A stretch of 14,956 bases of DNA from NCBI GenBank assembly GCA_028565715.1, contig JAOXYC010036677.1, positions 1-14,956 of the forward strand. Reading direction: 5' to 3'. The notes beneath the pieces were generated by a model, which made no database searches, was not told where the DNA came from, and was given only the letters and a program-made list of their open reading frames with translations. Of the stretch, positions 12,601 through 14,956 are shown one piece after another (position 1 is the stretch's first letter; every line of letters begins with the position of its first letter). A program made the position numbers and the translations under genes. Origin of the DNA: Phoronis pallida. Taxonomy: Eukaryota > Phoronida > Phoronidae.

Positions 12601-13612
12601 GGCTTTGACTGTAGAAGCATTTTGAAGTTGTAGTCAATGAGATCTCGTAATAGATGAACCTGGTTTATACTGATGTAGAGATCAATGTCACTTGATGCGT
12701 TCACTTCTAAAGAATACCCACAGACCACTGAACTCTGAAAAACAACACTTCAGAATTAATCGGAGAGATAAAAATAGTTTTGACTTGAGAGAATGTATCA
12801 TAAATAAATTTCGCACAGTGGTCTTATGATCAAGCCATGGAATTTTATTTAAAAAAAGTGATCAATGGATTTTAAACATCTTAGATTATCATGAATTATT
12901 ATGAATAATTATGAATCTGTTAAAGCAACTGTTTGGGTCACATCACGTGACCTAATTCCCTCAGCCAGGCCATGAAACATTTTTCAAAACATTTTCCCCA
13001 GTTGAGGGAATAAGGACACATGATGTGACCAAAATAGTTGCTGGAACAGATACATAATTATTTATAATGAAGTATCGCAACGGATGATAATCTCTAAATT
13101 GAAATCTTAGATAATTACCACTCGACTGATCATCAGACAAAGTCACATGCAAGCCCGTAAAAAGTGATTCTTACAATGAATGGGATGTAATACAACCTTT
13201 TATTGGATGAGATTTTGAAAAATCATAGAACGAGCCTTTGGTGAGTTCTATGATTTTTCAAAATCAAATCAAATAAAAGGTTGTATTACTTCCCATGAAT
13301 TTGAGAATCATTTTATCACATAACATTAATCAAGACTGAAAAACAAAGAAATTCTGTGAAAATTAATCCCAGCGTTAATGTAACTAAATATAAATGTAAC
13401 ATAAATGTTGTGGGATTTCATAATAGTTCATAATAGTTGTGTAGTTATGTGATAAAGATCGTCTGTCAGATTTCTTTTAATCTGATTTTTAAATTGAAGT
13501 GCTTACCTGTGGTGCTGAGGTGGATGTTCTCTGATAGACAAGAGCTGGTGCAGCACTGATACACAGGTCAAAGCTTGATATGATGGGCAACAACTCAGCT
13601 ATTCTCTCCTCT
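382..13612 (-). CDS. VPS13B: VPS13B-like bridge-like lipid transfer protein, central part, 20 exons
   Basis: Known of the family: VPS13B (COH1) is a giant Golgi/endosome protein that moves lipids along a hydrophobic groove at membrane contacts. Seen here: 20 minus-strand blocks with AG before and GT after each, joining into 1,264 codons without a stop, and intron phase agrees at all 19 junctions. Peptides recalling vertebrate VPS13B include VSPISLAACVQVNSC, LLHICLEGMGWKWCDPFS, VDTDENIVLQ, YYVLCNDTQETM, HTMNTAIQAWKQ and VLVTPLFVMRSYLPFP, and they occur in the same order as in the vertebrate protein. Residue numbers used in the exon entries count from the first whole codon of 13507-13612. Missing: the start codon, the chorein N-terminus and the C-terminal modules, all outside the window. 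The only odd splice site is the donor at 9037-9038. The identification comes from remembered family sequence; no alignment was run. Confidence 0.93.
611..1017. other. VPS13B intron with SINE copy
   Basis: 407-bp intron between window exons 19 and 20. Apart from the tRNA-like SINE at about 790-913 it is plain AT-rich sequence. Confidence 0.75.
790..913 (-). repeat. tRNA-derived SINE, copy B
   Basis: Read on the minus strand, a short head (GCATAGAAACTAGTA) precedes a decayed box A (AGCTCAGTTGG). A box B, GGTTTGATTCC (836-846), follows inside a T-arm-like palindrome. After it comes a tail, CAGTTCAGTCTCAAATTTTT. Head, A box, B box and tail line up with the copy at 6018-6136. The box A to box B layout is that of a tRNA-derived pol III retroposon. 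One base of the box B consensus is changed, so the copy is older or more degraded. Boundaries are approximate. Confidence 0.75.
1018..1182 (-). CDS. VPS13B: VPS13B exon 19 of window (165 bp)
   Basis: The acceptor is TCATTACAG| and the donor AA|GTAAGG; phase 2 in and out. It encodes residues 1134-1187: MASECSPPAMLTSGHIEQVK, then WDKISESRTFEDLCYNWEKP, then CGLFQNGFENL. Similarity is weaker here, as expected for the linker after the first VAB strands. The strong splice sites and the phase match on both sides support it. It was found from splice sites. Confidence 0.82.
1183..2064. other. large VPS13B intron, mostly unassigned
   Basis: 882-bp intron between window exons 18 and 19. It contains an ATTG/ATTT simple repeat at about 1205-1232. 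Further in are two near copies of AGTTCTTTGTTT (about 1624 and 1676) within a moderately complex stretch, 1500-2040. A long plus-strand ORF (1641-2204) crosses this stretch but also runs over the antisense of exon 2065-2240 and has no recognisable domain. It could be a decayed mobile-element fragment. I cannot name it. Confidence 0.5.
1205..1232. repeat. ATTG/ATTT simple repeat
   Basis: Three ATTG-type units run into four ATTT-type units. On the minus strand this reads as a TAAA-rich run after ATTCCAGTGGCG, which resembles the 3' tail of a truncated LINE. That reading is speculative. Confidence 0.5.
2065..2240 (-). CDS. VPS13B: VPS13B exon 18 of window (176 bp), entry to VAB/SHR-BD domain
   Basis: The acceptor is ATAATTCCAG| and the donor AG|GTATAA; phase 0 in and 2 out. 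It encodes residues 1075-1132: VLVTPLFVMRSYLPFPVLMN, ISTPRTHTTYQVTVEGFG and GIPGDRDHSISFQT. In VPS13 proteins a phrase of the form PLF-x-RS-LP-P opens the VAB (SHR-BD) domain, which binds sorting adaptors. The ORF continues past the donor as YKMARFVS, without similarity. Confidence 0.92.
2241..2591. other. VPS13B intron, nothing recognised
   Basis: 351-bp AT-rich intron between window exons 17 and 18. No repeat, RNA or coding signal seen. Confidence 0.7.
2592..2915 (-). CDS. VPS13B: VPS13B exon 17 of window (324 bp)
   Basis: The acceptor is AACCTTTAG| and the donor CTC|GTAAGT (perfect consensus); phase 0. It encodes residues 967-1074: IIISGQLYVSNRLSQHLEVK, then a central region with SYVMEPSDIVGLKIRLLG, then KIPIGSESSYIHAWCTVVKQ and VANVQQTL. 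These correspond to the III-G---S--LSQ--E-K and SS-I-VWCTV----VQQ blocks of vertebrate VPS13B just before the VAB domain. Confidence 0.92.
2916..3264. other. VPS13B intron, short repeat match only
   Basis: 349-bp AT-rich intron. The phrase AAACAGGGATTGAAT at about 3005-3020 also occurs at about 776-790, next to SINE copy B. It may be a fragment of the same element tail. Confidence 0.55.
3265..3417 (-). CDS. VPS13B: VPS13B exon 16 of window (153 bp)
   Basis: The acceptor is ACTTCCCCAG| and the donor CAG|GTAGAT; phase 0. It encodes residues 916-966: LLHICLEGMGWKWCDPFSLE, TDGTILRVIESAQQRS and SLLIKIKKISNVQKQ. The LLHIC-EG---W--PFS and SL-IK------VQKQ motifs are very close to vertebrate VPS13B. 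Confidence 0.94.
3418..3862. other. VPS13B intron, nothing recognised
   Basis: 445-bp AT-rich intron between window exons 15 and 16. No repeat, RNA or coding signal seen beyond short A runs near 3430. Confidence 0.7.
3863..3940 (-). CDS. VPS13B: VPS13B exon 15 of window (78 bp)
   Basis: The acceptor is CTGTTTGTAG| and the donor CAA|GTAATA; phase 0. It encodes residues 890-915: VDTDENIVLQPREMSAYSWR, then TPRRKQ. VDTDEN at the start and YSWR near the end match the vertebrate VPS13B block in this order. It was found from splice sites and similarity. Confidence 0.9.
4069..4540. mobile_element. piggyBac-type non-autonomous element (MITE), 472 bp
   Basis: The left end CTCTTTCGCTGCCAA (4069-4083) is matched inverted at 4526-4540, giving 15-bp terminal inverted repeats. 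Both ends abut TTAA (4065-4068 and 4541-4544). TTAA target duplication is the hallmark of the piggyBac superfamily. Just inside the left end a 24-bp unit containing the palindrome CGCCTTAAGGCG is repeated (about 4078-4101 and 4113-4136, the second copy slightly diverged). This is typical of subterminal transposase-binding repeats. There is no intact transposase. Intact ends and target sites suggest a fairly recent insertion. The superfamily call rests on TTAA and end structure. Confidence 0.82.
4087..4136. repeat. subterminal palindromic repeat pair in MITE
   Basis: Two copies of TGCCAATG followed by the palindrome (T/G)CGCCTTAAGG(C/T)GACA, starting about 35 bp apart. The core GCCTTAAGGC is self-complementary and itself contains TTAA. 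Probable recognition sites for the mobilising transposase. Confidence 0.65.
4866..4949 (-). CDS. VPS13B: VPS13B exon 14 of window (84 bp)
   Basis: The acceptor is TTGGTTTCAG| and the donor CAG|GTAATA; phase 0. It encodes residues 862-889, LDKVESDRVVMSYYVLCNDT followed by QETMHISQ. CNDTQET matches the vertebrate protein exactly at that position in the order of blocks. The exon is too short to be seen as a long ORF and was found from its splice sites and protein similarity. Confidence 0.9.
4950..5298. other. VPS13B intron, nothing recognised
   Basis: 349-bp intron between window exons 13 and 14. A short plus-strand ORF (5055-5285) has no family character. No repeats seen. Confidence 0.7.
5299..5394 (-). 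CDS. VPS13B: VPS13B exon 13 of window (96 bp)
   Basis: The acceptor is CTTATTACAG| and the donor CAG|GTAAAC; phase 0. It encodes residues 830-861: DVETKVMFEPLCLHIGQGVI, then HTMNTAIQAWKQ. The H-x-NTAIQAW ending is a distinctive vertebrate VPS13B match. Confidence 0.92.
5395..5788. other. VPS13B intron, nothing recognised
   Basis: 394-bp AT-rich intron between window exons 12 and 13. No repeat, RNA or coding signal seen. Confidence 0.7.
5789..5905 (-). CDS. VPS13B: VPS13B exon 12 of window (117 bp)
   Basis: The acceptor is TTATTTCAG| and the donor AAG|GTATTG; phase 0 in and out. It encodes residues 791-829: LSTSISSQVVEYRNLLMQPL, then VDPFDVNMTLTANLAPQTK. This exon and the next five are all phase 0 with lengths divisible by three, so any of them could be skipped without a frameshift. 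Confidence 0.88.
6018..6136 (-). repeat. tRNA-derived SINE, copy A
   Basis: On the minus strand: head GCACAGAAATTAGTAGG, box A AGCTTGGATGGTAGAG (6093-6108) and a perfect box B GGTTCGATTCC (6056-6066). A non-tRNA body follows, CAGTTCCGAAATTTTCTGTC. Acceptor-stem pairing is absent, so this is not a functional tRNA gene. The head lies upstream of the tRNA-like part in both copies, so it belongs to the family. Both copies have the same orientation as the host gene. Confidence 0.82.
6349..6382 (+). repeat. 3' fragment of the same SINE, opposite orientation
   Basis: ATCAGTTCCGAATTTTTCTG and the following bases match the body of the SINE at 6018-6136 after reverse complementing, with one change and a small tail difference. 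No tRNA part precedes it, so this is a 5'-truncated copy. Confidence 0.7.
6437..6573 (-). CDS. VPS13B: VPS13B exon 11 of window (137 bp)
   Basis: The acceptor is TGTGTTCAG| and the donor GAG|GTAATG; phase 1 in and 0 out. It encodes residues 746-790, including LQPFVLDQSMPTCQEFMTIT and LDNLHVKNTAWMSPDIKMHA. LQPFV-D--MP corresponds to a conserved VPS13B block directly after the exon 10 block. Confidence 0.9.
6574..6893. other. VPS13B intron, nothing recognised
   Basis: 320-bp intron between window exons 10 and 11. The minus-strand open frame that runs into it from exon 10 ends as AYIHTVR, without similarity. No repeats seen. Confidence 0.7.
6894..7054 (-). CDS. VPS13B: VPS13B exon 10 of window (161 bp)
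   Basis: The acceptor is CTGTTTCAG| and the donor G|GTAACA; phase 2 in and 1 out. It encodes residues 692-744. RPPQIVSPISLAACVQVNSC, then QPQLVPALQVALVMSHVEVH, then ENHLKHLGK is among the best conserved stretches in the window and is diagnostic of VPS13B within the VPS13 family. Confidence 0.94.
7055..7361. other. VPS13B intron, nothing recognised
   Basis: 307-bp, very AT-rich intron between window exons 9 and 10. Short TAAT-type runs near 7108-7145 only. Confidence 0.7.
7362..7546 (-). CDS. VPS13B: VPS13B exon 9 of window (185 bp)
   Basis: The acceptor is GATATTCCAG|. It encodes residues 630-690: QPQAVLQYWDVLNKVFMNV, AKFSLSEFDSHDVKLSDLS and SQIWRIVLESVSTND. QYWD-L-KVF and WRIVL match the vertebrate protein. 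Two donors 7 nt apart are possible near 7360-7368. AGG|GTAAAT (phase 2) is chosen because the next exon begins with exactly one completing base. Confidence 0.9.
7547..8122. other. VPS13B intron with a weak internal duplication
   Basis: 576-bp intron between window exons 8 and 9. TTTCTTAAAGAGCACCC (about 7910) and TTTCCTTAAAGAGTGCCC (about 7970) are near copies about 60 bp apart, suggesting an old local duplication. A plus-strand ORF over it (7879-8067) has no recognisable domain. Confidence 0.55.
8123..8292 (-). CDS. VPS13B: VPS13B exon 8 of window (170 bp)
   Basis: The acceptor is CCATTACAG| and the donor AAG|GTATGC; phase 1 in and 0 out. It encodes residues 574-629: CPYLLPDPGEIVFCSESTN, then MTWCYPQPRALTKMQVLPVP, then FNEIDKGSSTSEK. 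The pattern W-YP-PR-LT----PVPF is a strong match to vertebrate VPS13B and one of the best anchors for the gene call. Confidence 0.92.
8293..8653. other. VPS13B intron, nothing recognised
   Basis: 361-bp intron between window exons 7 and 8. Short ORFs on both strands show no family similarity. No repeat structure seen. Confidence 0.7.
8654..8792 (-). CDS. VPS13B: VPS13B exon 7 of window (139 bp)
   Basis: The acceptor is ATTTTGTAG| and the donor G|GTGAGT (strong). It is phase 0 in and 1 out and encodes residues 527-572. It opens with a polar KSEEQKTTVKTLGKPESSE stretch. LSFDSCDDLRSGAFQYIMGD follows, which recalls the DDLR-G-F-Y block of vertebrate VPS13B. Confidence 0.9.
9039..9292 (-). CDS. 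VPS13B: VPS13B exon 6 of window (254 bp)
   Basis: The acceptor is CTGTTTCAG|; it ends AAG|GTTTTT, phase 0. It encodes residues 443-526, including SITSYLNIGEALVKTLYEK, IGPFTMDMYSTCDWCPHSG and MGVVPIHFGQEHVMCLETIK. The donor keeps only GT of the consensus. It is nevertheless the one that matches the phase of the next exon, because the nearby GTCTGAG would leave the wrong phase. The same frame stays open 250 bp upstream to 9542, so a longer 5' end cannot be excluded. Confidence 0.85.
9293..10063. other. VPS13B intron; open-frame block 9293-9542
   Basis: 771-bp intron between window exons 5 and 6. The part next to exon 6 stays open in the exon frame for 250 bp and is less AT-rich, but it has no VPS13B similarity. 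It could be a repeat fragment or an alternative 5' extension. 9560-10063 holds nothing recognised. Confidence 0.5.
10064..10255 (-). CDS. VPS13B: VPS13B exon 5 of window (192 bp)
   Basis: The acceptor is GATTACAG| and the donor G|GTAACA; phase 1 in and 1 out. It encodes residues 379-441. It begins with a charged KSKKSDEQKE stretch that continues the polar tail of the previous exon. Strand-like sequence follows: VQHVAVATEQFVVDFETQVN and GVILTYSTFKAEVELSCEAK. The open frame runs some 190 bp past the donor into the intron, but that translation has no family character. Confidence 0.88.
10256..10648. other. VPS13B intron, nothing recognised
   Basis: 393-bp AT-rich intron between window exons 4 and 5. 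A minus-strand ORF at 10312-10551 is Lys/Phe-rich, as expected from A/T-rich sequence, and has no domain. Confidence 0.7.
10649..10780 (-). CDS. VPS13B: VPS13B exon 4 of window (132 bp)
   Basis: The acceptor is TATTTTCAG| and the donor G|GTAATT; phase 1 in and 1 out. It encodes residues 335-377: ADINLRIERPVKLNLCLSKL, then KQIESFVSELLPTTL, then a charged tail (SEREKPQE). The LCLSKLKQIESFVSE stretch is likely an amphipathic helix, as found between strand sets of the rod in this family. Confidence 0.88.
10781..11316. other. VPS13B intron with hairpin near donor side of exon 3
   Basis: 536-bp AT-rich intron between window exons 3 and 4. The only structure seen is the hairpin at 11240-11289. Confidence 0.7.
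11240..11289. repeat. perfect 17-bp inverted repeat, 16-nt loop
   Basis: GTATAACATTTTCTTTT (11240-11256) is exactly complementary to 11273-11289, with GCCCTAGTCGTCTAAA between. It lies 27 bp below the donor of exon 11317-11454, so in the pre-mRNA it would form a hairpin soon after that 5' splice site. Confidence 0.8.
11317..11454 (-). CDS. VPS13B: VPS13B exon 3 of window (138 bp)
   Basis: The acceptor is CATTCCAG| and the donor G|GTATAT. Two bases complete the split Asp codon 288, then residues 289-333 follow, including VIPDTNDFQMVWVECRPGE and PALYTVTVTDFMLSPG. One base is left over (phase 1). The beta-strand-like pattern fits the repeating rod of VPS13 proteins. Confidence 0.88.
11555..11584. 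repeat. perfect palindrome, 14-bp arms, 2-nt loop
   Basis: TTTATCGAATATTT (11555-11568) pairs with AAATATTCGATAAA (11571-11584). CGAATATTTAAA recurs as a direct repeat at 11682-11693, beyond the neighbouring hairpin, so the two copies bracket the whole structure. Confidence 0.8.
11584..11651. repeat. fold-back element, 30-bp arms, 8-nt loop
   Basis: 11584-11613 is complementary to 11622-11651 at 29 of 30 positions, with loop CGTAAACA. It directly adjoins the smaller palindrome to its left. Near-perfect arms imply a young insertion or selection against drift; no transposase or known terminal motif is visible. Confidence 0.82.
11978..12734 (-). CDS. VPS13B: VPS13B exon 2 of window (757 bp, Ser-rich insert)
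   Basis: This is the longest exon in the window, with acceptor TTTCAG| and donor G|GTATGA, ending in phase 1. It encodes residues 36-287. It opens with SSVVCGYSLEVNASSDIDL, a conserved rod segment, followed by an acidic/polar linker (about 12461-12611). A conserved patch follows, SLTPFEILLTAHTISVTSYS. After it comes a roughly 97-residue Ser/Lys/His-rich low-complexity stretch (about 12111-12401). The exon closes with VPFVYMSFSQPHTVIHCSPEG and VKGAKPGHVLNG. The polar stretches look disordered and probably loop out from the groove. Plus-strand ORFs across this exon are antisense shadows of its biased composition. Confidence 0.9.
12881..13097. mobile_element. fold-back MITE-like element, about 217 bp
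   Basis: Core arms 12906-12962 and 13004-13060 are inverted copies matching at about 49 of 57 positions by eye, with a 41-bp centre. Weaker pairing continues outward: TTAGATTATCAT on the left and its complement with a 2-bp insertion on the right, to about 13097. The arm contains GGTCACATCACGTGACC, itself a palindrome with an E-box core. No clear target duplication was found. The arm divergence marks an older insertion than its neighbours. Confidence 0.72.
13160..13315. mobile_element. long hairpin element, about 156 bp
   Basis: Left arm about 13160-13231 and right arm about 13245-13315 are complementary over most of roughly 70 bp, with a short centre (GAGCCTTTGGTGA). Shared landmarks are GTAATACAACCTTTTAT and TTTTGAAAAATCATAGAAC with their complements. 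Mismatches are few and small gaps occur near the outer part. This is the structure of a fold-back MITE. Ends are approximate and no target duplication is evident. Confidence 0.78.
13507..13612 (-). CDS. VPS13B: VPS13B exon 1 of window (106 bp)
   Basis: The acceptor is TTTTACAG| and the donor |GTAAGC. The first base completes a codon from an exon outside the window. It then encodes residues 1-35, beginning EERIAELLPIISSFDLC and ending STSAPQ, and stops on a codon boundary (phase 0). It is a short piece of the lipid-transfer rod with the alternating hydrophobic pattern of beta strands. The other two frames carry stops or do not fit the next exon. Confidence 0.85.
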
Positions 13613-13649
13613 CTGTAAAATAATTCTAGGTAATAACGATAACTAGATA

Positions 13650-13697
13650 GTGACGCATGATGATGTAACGGGAGGTTTACATCATCTCTGACGTCAC
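13650..13697. repeat. imperfect palindrome with CRE-like site
   Basis: GATGATGTAA (13659-13668) pairs with TTACATCATC (13677-13686), and outer GTGACG (13650-13655) pairs with CGTCAC (13692-13697). The right arm contains TGACGTCA (13689-13696), the consensus CRE octamer. In an intron this may be chance; regulatory use is unproven. Confidence 0.6.
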
Positions 13698-14139
13698 ATA
13701 TTCACATATCTGGCCATAACCTTTTTTGAATTTTAACGTACAAAAATATAGTTTGCATTTATTTGTTCCTCTCAAATGTCAATTTAACGCATTTTAACAA
13801 TCGACGCTGCAATAGACGCCTCTTTTTCAATATGTTTTGATTATTTTTAGTAAATTTTGTGATAATCAAACTAGCGTCGATCAGAGCGTGTTTTCATTAA
13901 AAAATCTGTTAAATTGAAATTTGAAATATCATTGGAAAGGTCTTGAGAGGAAAAAAGAAAATAAGAATTATTTGTCTACGTTCAAAATTAAACTAGAGCA
14001 TCGCTAAAAAGATGCGTCCACGTGGGGGGTACAGTGAGAGAATAAAAATCAACAGAAATCAGGAATAATTGAACAAATGTTGGAGCAGGGGTGCCAGACC
14101 TCACAGCTTCTTCATGTTTAAGCAAATCAACACCAAGAA

Positions 14140-14956
14140 CATCTGTATAGTTACTAAGTTTCATTTTTTACCAACAGGAAGGGTAAGAATTGAAATGTCA
14201 CCACAAAACCTTTTCTTTTGGCAGCCAATTAATTATCAGTCAGATAATGTAGAGGACAACCAAGTTTTGTCAAAATTGCTTGAGCATTTCAGAGAAAATC
14301 AGCGAAAACCATTTTTAACAAACAAACTTGGCCAACAGGAGGAGCTAGGATTGATTTAAAATTCCGAAAACGTTTCTGTTGCGGCCAATCACCATCCAAA
14401 TGTGTACCAAGTTTTGTCAAAATCCCTTGAGGGGTTTGAGAGAAAATCAACAAACACCATTAATTTGGATTTTTAACGAACAAATTTGGCCAACAGGAGG
14501 AGCTAAGGTTGACTTATAGTTCCGATAACTTTTCTAATGTGGCCAATCATCATCCAGAGTATGTGTACCGATTTCCGTCGAAATCGCTTGAGGGGTTTGG
14601 GAGAAAATCAACAAAAACCATAGAAATCATATGGATTTTTAACGATTAAATTTGGCCAATAGGGGGAGCTTGGGTTGACTAGAAAGTTTCGAAAAATTTT
14701 CAATGGCGGGCACTCATCAACTAGAGCATGTGTACCAAGTTTCGTTAAAATCGGTTAAGCGGTTTCAGAGAAAATCGAGGGAAACCATTAATGACGATTT
14801 TTAACGAACAAATTTTGCCAACAGAGGGTGTTAGGGTTGACATGCCATCCTGAAAACCTTTTCATTCCGGCCAATCATTATTCAGAGCATGTGTACTGAG
14901 TTTCATCAAAATCCGTTGAGCGGCTCAGGAGAAAATCGACGGAAACCAATTACTGC
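14140..14956. repeat. degenerate tandem repeat array, unit about 160 bp
   Basis: The phrase GTGTACCAAGTTT(T/C)GTCAAAATC begins near 14255, 14402, 14563, 14730 and 14891, so spacing is about 147, 161, 167 and 161 bp. A shortened first unit starts near 14146. Each unit also carries GAGAAAATC(A/G)AC, TTTTTAACGAACAAATTTGG, CCAACAGGAGGAGCT and GGCCAATCA in the same order. The array runs off the window edge. Units differ by many substitutions, so this is old satellite-like DNA and not a recent expansion. Confidence 0.82.

Larger units (their letters stand above)
12735..13506. other. VPS13B intron with two fold-back elements
   Basis: 772-bp intron between window exons 1 and 2. Nearly half is taken up by two separate long inverted repeats (12881-13097 and 13160-13315), which lie 62 bp apart. 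The rest is AT-rich without signal. Confidence 0.75.
13613..14956. other. VPS13B intron, truncated by window edge, with tandem array
   Basis: At least 1,344 bp. It holds an imperfect hairpin at 13650-13697 and a degenerate tandem array from about 14140 to the window edge. 13700-14140 shows no coding block with splice sites. The preceding VPS13B exon must lie beyond 14956. Confidence 0.7.

Noticed and set aside
13689-13696. TGACGTCA as an active intronic enhancer
   Set aside because: A single octamer within a palindrome, with no supporting cluster of sites; noted only as part of the hairpin.
14069-14359. 96-codon plus-strand ORF
   Set aside because: It runs through the first units of the tandem array and does not recur as an open frame in the later units.
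1-14956. Bacterial or phage features such as operons, CRISPR arrays or terminators
   Set aside because: The gene structure is clearly spliced eukaryotic. The spaced repeats at 14140-14956 have about 160-bp units without the short identical repeats of a CRISPR array.

Overview
The window is eukaryotic genomic DNA. It is AT-rich and has no long intact ORFs. On the minus strand it holds a chain of short coding blocks bounded by GT..AG introns of about 250 to 1,350 bp. The translated blocks match the central part of vertebrate VPS13B (COH1, the Cohen syndrome protein) as I know it, but divergently and with many small introns. With tRNA-derived SINEs, a TTAA-flanked piggyBac-type MITE and fold-back elements, this suggests an invertebrate animal. 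I cannot name the phylum from the sequence.

Layout, in gene order (minus strand, right to left). 14956-13613 is an intron whose outer part is a degenerate tandem repeat of about 160 bp. Twenty exons follow between 13612 and 382: 13507-13612, 11978-12734, 11317-11454, 10649-10780, 10064-10255, 9039-9292, 8654-8792, 8123-8292, 7362-7546, 6894-7054, 6437-6573, 5789-5905, 5299-5394, 4866-4949, 3863-3940, 3265-3417, 2592-2915, 2065-2240, 1018-1182 and 382-610. They join in one open frame of 3,793 nt (1,264 codons) with matching intron phase at every junction. The start codon, the N-terminal chorein region and the C-terminal domains (most of the VAB/SHR-BD, ATG2_C and PH-like modules) lie outside the window. 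1-381 is the last intron, cut by the window edge.

Introns. Repeats are concentrated in the introns at the right end. Fold-back (long inverted repeat) elements lie at 11240-11289, 11555-11651, 12881-13097, 13160-13315 and 13650-13697. A 472-bp MITE with 15-bp inverted ends and TTAA on both sides lies at 4069-4540. Two tRNA-like SINEs on the minus strand lie at about 790-913 and 6018-6136, with a 3' fragment in the opposite orientation at 6349-6382. The other introns show nothing I can name.

Function. VPS13 proteins are long rod-shaped bridge-like lipid transfer proteins. VPS13B acts at the Golgi and endosome-Golgi contacts. The window encodes part of the rod plus the entry into the adaptor-binding VAB region. 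I found no second gene and no credible previously undescribed system. The points most worth a second look are the Ser/Lys/His-rich insertion in the 757-bp exon, the cluster of hairpin elements, and the tandem array.
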